Below, piece by piece: positions 12,261-19,442 of a stretch of 41,176 bases of DNA (its first letter is position 1; every line of letters begins with the position of its first letter). The stretch covers positions 1-41,176 of the forward strand of contig SDAY01000007.1 in assembly GCA_006212015.1 (NCBI GenBank), written 5' to 3'. Source of the DNA: Halothiobacillaceae bacterium (GTDB lineage: Bacteria; Pseudomonadota; Gammaproteobacteria; Halothiobacillales; Halothiobacillaceae). The notes under the pieces are model-generated. The model was not told the DNA's origin and did no database searches. It was given only the letters and a program-made list of their open reading frames with translations. The position numbers and the translations under genes were made by a program.

Positions 12261-13004
12261 ATGAATCGATGGATTGCGCTGCTGGCGCTTGCCCTTCCCG
12301 CAAGCGCCATGGCTGACATGACGGGTGTCTATCAGTTGATTGACGAACACCGGAAGGATGCCGGCACCCTGACCATTCAGATGAAGGACGAGCAGCGCAT
12401 CCGCTACGACATGCAGGGTGCCGGCGGGCCGGGGCAATCCGGCTCGACCCTGCTCATCAGTGGCAAGCTGTACATGGTCACCCCGCAGGGCGAGGTGATG
12501 GACATGGACATGATGGGGGCGGTGGCCGGCGCCTTCATGACCCCGCAGGCCAGGCAGGCCATGCAGAAGGCGCCGAAGGTCGAGGCCGCCGGGCGCAGCG
12601 AGACGGTCGCGGGCATCAAGGGCGAGGTCTGGCGCTGGACGGAAGGCCGGCACGCGGGCGAGGTCGTGCTCTCCGCCGATCCCCGCGCGCGCCAGCTCGG
12701 ACGCGCGATGGAACAGCTGGGTGATCGCATGGAGAGGGCCTTCGGCGATGCGCAGGCCTCGCTCGCCTATCGCCAGTTGCGCGACGCGCCCGCGCTTCGC
12801 GGCAAGGGCGTGCTGAGCGCGATGGAGACGAACGGCGGCGGCATGCGCCTGCTGCGCGTGGACGAGGCCGCGCTGCCCGCCGAACGCTTCGTCCTGCCGA
12901 AAAAGCCCGGCGCGATGGCCCTGCCCGGTCTGCCGAACGGTCTCCCCGACATGAACGACCCGCAGATGCAGCAGATGCTCAGGGGGCTGATGCAGCAGCG
13001 CTGA
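12261..13004 (+). CDS. Secreted protein of unknown function with Met-rich C-terminus
   Basis: A 247-residue protein not assigned to a known family. It has a signal peptide (MNRWIALLALALPASAMA, cleavage before DM). A predicted beta-rich region follows (LTIQMKDEQRIRYDM, GSTLLISGKLYMVTPQGEVMDMDMM), loosely reminiscent of DUF4412-type periplasmic proteins. A basic/acidic helical middle comes next (ARQLGRAMEQLGDRMERAF). The tail is rich in Met, Gln and Pro (MNDPQMQQMLRGLMQQR). ATG 12261 was preferred to an upstream in-frame start at 12192 because it begins the signal peptide; the ribosome site is weak. It converges on mtfA and overlaps it by 26 bases at the 3' ends, with no terminator between them. 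The region 12009-12260 upstream holds no gene that I can support. Confidence 0.7.
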   Translation: MNRWIALLALALPASAMADMTGVYQLIDEHRKDAGTLTIQMKDEQRIRYDMQGAGGPGQSGSTLLISGKLYMVTPQGEVMDMDMMGAVAGAFMTPQARQAMQKAPKVEAAGRSETVAGIKGEVWRWTEGRHAGEVVLSADPRARQLGRAMEQLGDRMERAFGDAQASLAYRQLRDAPALRGKGVLSAMETNGGGMRLLRVDEAALPAERFVLPKKPGAMALPGLPNGLPDMNDPQMQQMLRGLMQQR

Positions 13005-13752
13005 GCGGGCCGCCATAGAAGCGGCCCAGCAGGTCGGACACCGCCGGATAGGCGGCGTGCAGGGTCTCGGGCTGCTCGAAGTACAGCTCGCTGGTCACCG
13101 CGAAGAATTCCTCCGGGGCCTCGGCGGCGTAGGGGTCGATGGGCGCCTCCTCGTGCCGGTCGAGGCGGCGGTTCAGGTCCGCGAAGGCCGCGCTGAAGGC
13201 GGCCGTCCATGCCTCGGCGCGCATGCCTGGCGGCAGCGGCGGGAAGCCGTTCGGCACGCCGTTGCCCATGTCCAGCACATGCGCGATCTCGTGGATGACC
13301 ACGTTGTAGCCCTCGCCATGCCCCGAGGCCTCCACGTCCGTCCATGCCAGCACGATGGCGCCATGACCCCAGGACTCGCCGCCGCGTACCTCGCGACGGC
13401 GGTGCACCACACCGGCCTCGTCCATCTCCTCGATCTCCGGCACGAAGGCATCGGGATAGACGATGACCGTGCGGATAGCGTCCAGCGCGTCCTCGGGCAG
13501 GCGCAGGGCCGGCAGGCAGGCCAGCGCGGCGATGCGGGCCTTCATCGCGGGCGTCAGCGCGAAGCCATCGACGGGGCTGAAGGGCGTGCGGTGCAGGAAC
13601 AGGGTGGCGCGCTCGCGCAGCCGTTCAAGCTCGGGCGCGGCGAGTCGTCGCAGGATGAGCGCGCCGGCCAGGGCCGCCGACCAGTCGGCGTCCCCGATGG
13701 GGTGGCGCTCAAGGATGCGCCGGCGCCACCAGGCCCTCAGTCTTCCAGGCAT
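12979..13752 (-). CDS. mtfA: MtfA-type zinc metallopeptidase (DgsA anti-repressor family)
   Basis: A 257-residue M90-family peptidase. The zinc motif is His154-Glu155...His158 in VVIHEIAHVLDM, and a downstream glutamate in EAPEEFFAV serves as the likely third ligand. SWGHGAIVLAWTDV and the N-terminal RRRILERHPI are typical. In E. coli MtfA binds the glucose repressor Mlc/DgsA and thereby affects ptsG; whether a target exists here is unknown. The start at 13752 (MPGRL) fits the family; the open frame extends further upstream but only antisense to conserved glucosidase sequence. It overlaps the 3' end of the upstream GH1 gene by 16 bases, suggesting co-transcription with sugar genes. Confidence 0.88.
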   Translation of the reverse strand: MPGRLRAWWRRRILERHPIGDADWSAALAGALILRRLAAPELERLRERATLFLHRTPFSPVDGFALTPAMKARIAALACLPALRLPEDALDAIRTVIVYPDAFVPEIEEMDEAGVVHRRREVRGGESWGHGAIVLAWTDVEASGHGEGYNVVIHEIAHVLDMGNGVPNGFPPLPPGMRAEAWTAAFSAAFADLNRRLDRHEEAPIDPYAAEAPEEFFAVTSELYFEQPETLHAAYPAVSDLLGRFYGGPLSAAASAP

Positions 13753-15098
13753 TCGCCGTTCGTGGCCACGACCTCGGCGAACAGCCTCGCGCTGTCCTTG
13801 GGCGTGCGCGTCTGGGTGGCCGGGTCCACATGCACCAGACCGAAGCGCCTGGAGTAGCCGAAGCTCCACTCGAAATTGTCCAGCAGTGACCAGGCGAAGT
13901 AGCCGCGCAGGTTCACGCCCCGTTCGATGGCGTTCGAGGCGGCTTGCAGGTGGGTGCGCAGGTAGTCCATGCGCGGCTGATCGTGCAGGCGGCCCTCGAC
14001 CACGGGCGGATCGTCAAAGGCCGCGCCGTTCTCGGTCACGTACAGCGGGATGCCGCCGGTGCGCTCATGCAGCCAGACCAGCGTGTCGGTCAGGCCCGGC
14101 GGGTAGACCTCCCAGCCCATCGCGGTATGCGGGTTGGGCTGGCGCACCGTCTCGGTGTCGAGGAAGCCGCCGGCCCTGTGGCGCACCACGGCGCGGCTGT
14201 AGTAGTTCACCCCCAGCCAGTCGATCGGTTCGCGCAGCGGGGCGGTCGATTCGGACAGCACTTCACGCCAGGCCTCGCCCTCGGGTCCGCCCATGGCCTC
14301 GATCAGCTCCTCCGGCCACTCCCCCCGGAACACCGGATCGACGAACAGGCGGTTCATGTACCCTTCCGCGCGGATGCGCGCGGCGTGGTCCATGGCATGA
14401 TTTCTGGCATCGTCGCTTGCGGCGTACTTGGGTTCGATGTTGACCACCAGCCCGATGCGGTGGCGGCCGTTGGCGCGGTAGGCGCGCACGCCCTCGGCAT
14501 GGGCGCGCAGCAGGTTGTGGGCGACGGTCGGCGCCAGCGCGAGGTTGCGCAGGCCGGGCGGGTGGGCGCCGGCGACATGGCCCTCGTGCATGATCACCCA
14601 GGGCTCGTTGAGGGTGCACCAGTCCTGCACCTGGCCGTCCAGCGCGCCGACCATGATCTCGGTGAAGTCGGCGAAGCGCAGGGCCGTGTCGCGGTTCAGC
14701 CAGCCGCCGGCATCCTCCAGCGCGGCGGGCAGGTCCCAGTGGTGCAGGGTGGCGAAGGGCTGGATGCCCTGGGCCAGCAGCGCGTCCACCAGCCGCTTGT
14801 AGAAGTCGAGGCCCCTGGCGTTGACCTTGCCGCGCCCCTCGGGCTGGATGCGCGCCCAGTTGAAGCTGAAGCGGTAGGCGTCCACGCCCAGTCGCTTGAT
14901 CAGCGCCACGTCGTCCTTGAAGCGGTGGTAGTGGTCGCAGGCCAGGTCGCCGTGGTCGCCATTGAGGATGCGCCCCGGCTCATGGGCGAAGCGGTGCCAG
15001 TTGCTCGGTCCGGCGCCATCGGCCAGCGGCGAGCCTTCGATCTGATAGGCGGAGGTGGCGACACCCCAGGTGAAGTCGGATGGAAAGCGCGTGCTCAC
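13737..15098 (-). CDS. GH1 family beta-glucosidase
   Basis: A 453-residue glycoside hydrolase family 1 enzyme. The N-terminal signature is FPSDFTWGVATSAYQIEG. The acid/base Glu165 lies in TLNEPW and the nucleophile Glu356 in YVTENG. The terminal substrate-binding block is SLLDNFEWSFGYSRRFGLVHVD. There is no signal peptide, so it acts in the cytoplasm on imported oligosaccharides, releasing glucose from the non-reducing end. The start is GTG 15098 with AGGAGG six bases upstream. Neighbours are mtfA (overlapping, downstream), a HisC-like gene, an orphan sugar-type ABC ATPase and a secreted glycoamylase-like protein. The sugar linkage cannot be read from sequence alone. Confidence 0.94.
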   Translation of the reverse strand: MSTRFPSDFTWGVATSAYQIEGSPLADGAGPSNWHRFAHEPGRILNGDHGDLACDHYHRFKDDVALIKRLGVDAYRFSFNWARIQPEGRGKVNARGLDFYKRLVDALLAQGIQPFATLHHWDLPAALEDAGGWLNRDTALRFADFTEIMVGALDGQVQDWCTLNEPWVIMHEGHVAGAHPPGLRNLALAPTVAHNLLRAHAEGVRAYRANGRHRIGLVVNIEPKYAASDDARNHAMDHAARIRAEGYMNRLFVDPVFRGEWPEELIEAMGGPEGEAWREVLSESTAPLREPIDWLGVNYYSRAVVRHRAGGFLDTETVRQPNPHTAMGWEVYPPGLTDTLVWLHERTGGIPLYVTENGAAFDDPPVVEGRLHDQPRMDYLRTHLQAASNAIERGVNLRGYFAWSLLDNFEWSFGYSRRFGLVHVDPATQTRTPKDSARLFAEVVATNGECLED

Positions 15099-15180
15099 GA
15101 GGGCCTCCTGCGGCGCGGGACGGATGGCGCATTATCGCCATGTTGAGGGTATTCGAGCCATAGGGATCGCGGTTGACGCG

Positions 15181-15220
15181 TTCCCCTCCCCAGCCCTTCC
15201 CGCACGCGGGGAGAGGGCAG
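15181..15220. repeat. CCCTC...GAGGG palindromic element, intergenic copy
   Basis: A GC-rich imperfect palindrome (CCCTTCCCGCACGCGGGGAG with a CCCCTCCCCAG flank) between the GH1 and hisC-like genes. It is nearly identical to the copy inside glmU at 40339-40376 and related to the copies inside the MalK-like gene (16609-16653) and modC (29593-29645). Confidence 0.8.
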
Positions 15221-15233
15221 GATTGCGTGAGGC

Positions 15234-15286
15234 GTAGGTGCGAATTCATTCGCACGACATGCTTGTGCGAATGAATTCGCACCTAC
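15234..15286. repeat. REP doublet (REPIN-like), AATTC-stem type
   Basis: A perfect 22-base inverted repeat (15234-15255 and 15265-15286) around a nine-base loop. Each arm begins with a GTAGG head and is itself a hairpin: GTGCGAAT, TC loop, ATTCGCAC. This is the architecture of REP sequences in inverted pairs, normally mobilised by a RAYT (TnpA-REP) transposase elsewhere in the genome. It lies between the 5' end of the GH1 gene and the 3' end of the hisC-like gene. The doublet at 28503-28564 has the same layout with a different stem. Confidence 0.85.
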
Positions 15287-15291
15287 AGGCT

Positions 15292-16302
15292 CTATGTCGG
15301 GGCGAGCAGCGGGCGCAGGGCAGCCATGAAGCGGGCGTTGTCCTCCGGCAGGGCGGTGGTGACGCGCATGAAGCCTGGGCCGAGCGCGGGGTCGTTGAGC
15401 GGCTTGAGCAGGATGTCCTGCGCCTTCAACTTGTTGGCCAGTTCGCCCGCGTCAAAGGGGGCGAAGTCGGCGAGGAAGAAGTAGGTCGCGGTCGGGTAGG
15501 TGCGCACGCCCAGGGCGCGCAGCTCGGCGGCGAGCGCCTCGGTCCATGCGCGCAGGTCCTTCACCCGGGCATGGATGTGGTCCTCGTGCAGCAGGGTGGC
15601 GATGGCCGCCGCCTCGCTCGGGCGGGCCAGCGGGTAGGCGTCGTTGTGCGTGTTGAGGTCGTCGGCGATGGACTCGGGCAGGATCGCGTAGCCGACGCGG
15701 AAGCCCGCGAGGCTGTGGGCCTTGGAGAGGGTGCGGGTCACCAGCAGGTTGGGGTGATCGGGCACCCGCTGCGCGACCGACTGGCCCGCCAGGCCGATGA
15801 AGGCCTCGTCGACCAGGAACAGGGTGTCCGGGTGGCGGCGCAGCAGGTCCGGCAGCGGCGACATGTCGAACACGCCGCCGTTGGGGTTGTTCGGATTGAC
15901 GATCACCGCGAGGGTGGTGCCCGGCGGGATGACGAGATCGGCCAGATCGAAGGCGAACCCGCGCTCGGGCGAGAGGCGCGTCTCCGTGTAGTGGCGCGCG
16001 ATCTCGGGAAACAGCACATAGGTCGGTGTCAGCAGGTGGACCTGCTGGCCGAAGCGGTCGAACAGCTGGCGCAGGATCAGTTCGGAGCCCGCGTTGATGT
16101 GGATCAGGCGCTCGGGCACCCCGAGTTGCGCGCCGATCAGGCGGCGCAGCGGGGCGGACCAGGCCTCGGTGTAGTAGTTGCTGCGCGGTACTTCCGCCTG
16201 CGCCGCGGCGATGGCCTCGTCGATCGGCGGCAGGGGGTTCTCGCACAGCAGCAGCTTGATGCCGGTGAAGACGCCGCCGCCCTTTTCGCTGCGTGATGTC
16301 AT
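15292..16302 (-). CDS. HisC-like class I/II aminotransferase
   Basis: A 336-residue fold-type I PLP enzyme. The substrate and cofactor motifs are VNPNNPNGG (136-143), the PLP-pairing Asp165 in FLVDEAF, the Schiff-base Lys194 in TRTLSKAHSLAGFRVGYA, and a C-terminal Arg in FMRVTTALPEDNARF. This pattern is that of histidinol-phosphate aminotransferase and its close relatives, such as threonine-phosphate decarboxylase CobD. No other his or cob genes are nearby, so the substrate is uncertain and it may be a paralogue. GAGG lies seven bases before ATG 16302. It follows the MalK-like gene by 53 bases on the same strand. Confidence 0.85.
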   Translation of the reverse strand: MTSRSEKGGGVFTGIKLLLCENPLPPIDEAIAAAQAEVPRSNYYTEAWSAPLRRLIGAQLGVPERLIHINAGSELILRQLFDRFGQQVHLLTPTYVLFPEIARHYTETRLSPERGFAFDLADLVIPPGTTLAVIVNPNNPNGGVFDMSPLPDLLRRHPDTLFLVDEAFIGLAGQSVAQRVPDHPNLLVTRTLSKAHSLAGFRVGYAILPESIADDLNTHNDAYPLARPSEAAAIATLLHEDHIHARVKDLRAWTEALAAELRALGVRTYPTATYFFLADFAPFDAGELANKLKAQDILLKPLNDPALGPGFMRVTTALPEDNARFMAALRPLLAPT

Positions 16303-16355
16303 GGTGTACCTCGGGATGGGGGTTTACCCGAGGTTAGTCCATAGCCGGGCAGGCG

Positions 16356-17396
16356 TCAGTTGAGGGCCAGGCCCGCGGCATCGAACAGGTGGGGCGGGCC
16401 CTCGACGGCGAGCGTGAGGGGCGCGCCATGGGGAAAGTCGTGCAGACCGGCCATGCGCACGATGATGGGCGTGCCCATGCCTTCGAGATGCGCGTGCAGC
16501 AGCGTTTCATGCCCCAGGAATTCGGCCATGTCGACGGTGGCGGGCAGGCCGGTCTCGTTGGCCTGGGCGAGGCGCAGGTTCTCGGGGCGGATGCCGAGGG
16601 TGACGCATGTCCCCCTCTCCCCCGGCCCCTCTCCCGCGAGGGGCGAGGGGAGTCCATGGGCCGGGATCAGGTTCATCGGCGGCTGGCCGATGAAGCCCGC
16701 GACGAAGGTGTTGGCGGGGCGCTCGTACAGCTCGCGCGGCGGGGCGACCTGCTGCAGCCGGCCGGCGTTGAACACCGCGACGCGATGACCGAGGGTCATG
16801 GCCTCGGTCTGGTCGTGGGTCACGTAGAGCATGGTGGCGCCGAGGGCGCGCTGCAGCTCGGCGATCTCGGCGCGCACCTGCACCCGCAGCTTGGCGTCGA
16901 GGTTGGAGAGCGGCTCGTCGAGCAGGAACACGGAGGCCTCGCGCACCAGCGCCCGGCCCATCGCGACGCGCTGGCGCTGGCCGCCGGAGAGCTGGGCGGG
17001 CTTGCGTTCGAGCAGGTCGCCGAGGTGCAGCATGTCCGCCGCCCAGGCGATCTTCCTCGCCTGCTCGGCGGCCGGCATGCGGCGCATCTTCAGCGGGAAG
17101 GCGAGGTTCTCGCGCACGCTCATGTGCGGGTAGAGCGCGTAGTCCTGGAACACCATGGCCACGTCGCGCGCCTTGGGCGCGAGCTCGTTGACCCGCCGTC
17201 CGCCGATGCGCAGCTCGCCCGCGCTGATGTCCTCCAGCCCGGCCAGCATGCGCAGCACGGTGGACTTGCCGCAGCCGGAGGGGCCGACCATGACCAGCAG
17301 CTCGCCATCCTTCGCGCTCAGGTCGAGGCCGTCGATGGTCGCCTGCTGACTGCCCGGATAGACCTTGCGAACCTTGTCGAATACCACCTCGGCCAT
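16356..17396 (-). CDS. Orphan carbohydrate ABC transporter ATPase, MalK/UgpC/MsmK-like
   Basis: A 346-residue ATPase of the sugar-importer class. Walker A is GPSGCGKST (about 38-46), the signature LSGGQRQR, Walker B FLLDEPLSNLDAKLR, and the switch region LYVTHDQTEAM. The C-terminal regulatory OB-fold domain carries GIRPENL. No permease or binding-protein gene accompanies it, so it probably energises importers encoded elsewhere, as MsmK does. At about residues 248-262 a repeat-derived peptide (LPSPLAGEGPGERG) is inserted in frame in the loop before GIRPENL. The start at 17396 follows the stop of the glycoamylase-like gene by eight bases, with GAGGAAGG in between. The open frame extends far upstream but is antisense-free noise in another frame of that gene. 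Confidence 0.9.
   Translation of the reverse strand: MAEVVFDKVRKVYPGSQQATIDGLDLSAKDGELLVMVGPSGCGKSTVLRMLAGLEDISAGELRIGGRRVNELAPKARDVAMVFQDYALYPHMSVRENLAFPLKMRRMPAAEQARKIAWAADMLHLGDLLERKPAQLSGGQRQRVAMGRALVREASVFLLDEPLSNLDAKLRVQVRAEIAELQRALGATMLYVTHDQTEAMTLGHRVAVFNAGRLQQVAPPRELYERPANTFVAGFIGQPPMNLIPAHGLPSPLAGEGPGERGTCVTLGIRPENLRLAQANETGLPATVDMAEFLGHETLLHAHLEGMGTPIIVRMAGLHDFPHGAPLTLAVEGPPHLFDAAGLALN
16609..16653. repeat. CCCTC...GAGGG palindromic element inside the MalK-like gene
   Basis: On the coding strand it reads CCCTCGCCCCTCGCGGGAGA followed by GGGGCCGGGGGAGAGGGGG. It contributes LPSPLAGEGPGERG to the protein and keeps the frame open. It shares a 19-base G-rich half with the copy in modC, but is read in a different frame. 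Confidence 0.85.
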
Positions 17397-17404
17397 GGCC
17401 TTCC

Positions 17405-19405
17405 TCACTGAAAGAAATCTTCCGCGCCCAGCAGGGGCAGGGCGCGGCGGATGATGGGGTCGGCCGCGAAATAGCGCTGGATCAGATGGGGGCGCAGGTG
17501 GTTGGCAAGACCCAGGAACATCATCCCCTGATCCAGCGCGAGGTACTTGTAGGCGACCTTGCCGGTGGTCGGGTTGACCGCGTCGTAGAAGCCGAATGGT
17601 CCATAGACCGCGTAGCGCCGGGCCAGCTGGCGCAGGTTCCGGGCGGCCTCCGCCGGGCGCGCCATGGCGGCAAGGCCCGAGGCATGCGGGGTGACCACAG
17701 CCTCCGAATAGCCCTTCACGCCGAGGATGGCAACGCCGTATTCGCCATAGCCGCCATCCGGGTTGGCGCTGGGCGACATGCCCCAGACCGGCAGGTTGAG
17801 CTCTTCCTGCGCATAGCGGCGCTGGACATCGACATGGGCGATGGCATTCGGTCCCAGGCTGTTGGGCGCATGGGCCTCGCCGTCGAGCACGATGCCCGGC
17901 ATCATCGCCTCGAACATGCTGCCGCCCCAGGAGGGCAGGTAGCGGATGCCGCGCCATTCGTAATAGCCGCCATCGACCTTGTAGCCGTTGATGACCCGGG
18001 GGGCGCGGCCCAGTGGGGTCATGCTCTGCCATGTCCAGTCGACCGGGAAGGTGCGCGCCAGCTTGAACCAGTGCGATTCCGGCACGTCGCCCTTGCCGAT
18101 GGCGATCAGGCTGCCCAGGCGCGGTTCGGAGTAGAGCAGGCCGTACACGCTCGGCGAGCGCTCCTGGCGCTGGACGTGGAAGCCGTGCCGCATCTGGCCG
18201 ACGTCGGCGTCGTAGAAGAAGGCGTAGTCCTCCCGCTCCAGCAGGGCGCTGATGGGCTTGTGCAGGCCGGGCGCCGCCATGCGCGCCACCATCAGCCCGG
18301 CGGTCAGCCAGGACGAATCCACGAAGGAGACGAAGTGGCTGGTGCGCTCCAGCGTGGTGGTGTCGTAGTAGTTGTAGAAGAAGCCGTGGAAGGTCTCCAT
18401 CCTCTCCAGCGACCGCACCACGCGCAGCAGGCGCGCCTCGGCCTCCCTCGGGGCGATGTAGCCCAGGTCGCGCGCGGCGACCACGGACATCAGGTAGAGG
18501 CCGATGTTGGTGACATTGGTGTAGTCGCCGACCGAGGGCGGGCCGTCGGGGTGCAGGGCGACGGTGTCGAAGGGCAGGCCGCTCGGGCGGTCGCGCAGGC
18601 CATCGAGACCCTGCCAGGTGTCCCGCGCCACGCGTTCGAGCAGCGCCTCGTCGTCCGGCGGCAGCTCCTCGCGGCGCACCAGCGGCGGCGCGGGGAGCTC
18701 GACGGCGCGCGCGCGGATGGAGGTGCGCGCCAGTTGCTCGCCGCCGCGCGCCATCTCCCAGGCCTTCTTGCCGGGGGCGACGGAGGAGTCCTCGTGCTCG
18801 CCTATGCGCCTGCCCGTGCGGACCAGCTCGATCTCGTCCAGGTAGAAGGCGCCCTCGCGCCCCGGCGAGCATTCGGGCGGCAGGATCAGGCCGAGAGCGA
18901 CCGGCCGGACGCCCTCGGCGACGCCGCTGAGCGGATTGAGGGGGACGAGCATCTGCCGCCATTCCCGCTCGATGCCGACGATCGTGTAGCCCCCCAGGCC
19001 ATGGGAGGCGGGCGATTGGCCCTCGCCGAGCAGGCGGACGCGCAACTGGCTGGGGAAGGCCTGCTTGCGGTCGCCGCGTATCCGCAGGCTCAGGTGGTCG
19101 TACTGGGCGAGATCCACCTCCGGCAGCCGGATCAGCAGGCCCAGCGCCCCCTCCAGGCCCTCGGCGAAGCCGTAGTCGACGCGCAGGGAATAGCCCCTCG
19201 GGCCGAAGCGCCCGGCCTTGGTCATGCCCATCCTGACCAGCGGCTTGCCGCCGACCTGGGCGGGCCAGGGGGTGACGCGGTTGACCAGGGCCTTTCCGCC
19301 ATTGAAGTCGGCGATGACGGCATGGGGCAGCACGGCGGCCGCCCGGCCCGTTGCCGGCGCGGCCAGCCCCAGCAGGGCGGCGAGCAGCAGACCGTGGGGC
19401 TTCAT
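17405..19405 (-). CDS. Secreted glycoamylase-like (DUF3131-type) protein with N-terminal carbohydrate-binding-like domain
   Basis: A 666-residue exported protein. The signal peptide is MKPHGLLLAALLGLAAPATG. A beta-rich CBM11-like domain follows (about 30-190: VIADFNGG...YLDEIELVR). A large alpha-barrel-type domain starts with RDTWQGLDGLRDRPSGLPFD and contains TSHFVSFVDSSWLTAGLM, LPSWGGSMFEAMMPG and VVTPHASGLAAMARP. The WGGSMFE block and the TxPHA(S) block are those of the 'glycoamylase' family, which includes GH144 endo-beta-1,2-glucanases and the hydrolase part of cyclic beta-1,2-glucan synthases. Action on a beta-glucan in the periplasm or outside is a reasonable inference; it is not proven. 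It lies between glyS (37 bases upstream) and the MalK-like ATPase. A GTG at 19429 is an alternative start. Confidence 0.78.
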   Translation of the reverse strand: MKPHGLLLAALLGLAAPATGRAAAVLPHAVIADFNGGKALVNRVTPWPAQVGGKPLVRMGMTKAGRFGPRGYSLRVDYGFAEGLEGALGLLIRLPEVDLAQYDHLSLRIRGDRKQAFPSQLRVRLLGEGQSPASHGLGGYTIVGIEREWRQMLVPLNPLSGVAEGVRPVALGLILPPECSPGREGAFYLDEIELVRTGRRIGEHEDSSVAPGKKAWEMARGGEQLARTSIRARAVELPAPPLVRREELPPDDEALLERVARDTWQGLDGLRDRPSGLPFDTVALHPDGPPSVGDYTNVTNIGLYLMSVVAARDLGYIAPREAEARLLRVVRSLERMETFHGFFYNYYDTTTLERTSHFVSFVDSSWLTAGLMVARMAAPGLHKPISALLEREDYAFFYDADVGQMRHGFHVQRQERSPSVYGLLYSEPRLGSLIAIGKGDVPESHWFKLARTFPVDWTWQSMTPLGRAPRVINGYKVDGGYYEWRGIRYLPSWGGSMFEAMMPGIVLDGEAHAPNSLGPNAIAHVDVQRRYAQEELNLPVWGMSPSANPDGGYGEYGVAILGVKGYSEAVVTPHASGLAAMARPAEAARNLRQLARRYAVYGPFGFYDAVNPTTGKVAYKYLALDQGMMFLGLANHLRPHLIQRYFAADPIIRRALPLLGAEDFFQ

Positions 19406-19442
19406 GCGGCGGGGCGGGCGGAGCGGCACGGTCGGTCAGCCG

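Noticed and set aside
15234-15286. CRISPR repeat or single terminator
   Set aside because: It is one inverted doublet with no spacer array, and the arm ends carry the GTAGG head of REP sequences rather than a T-run.
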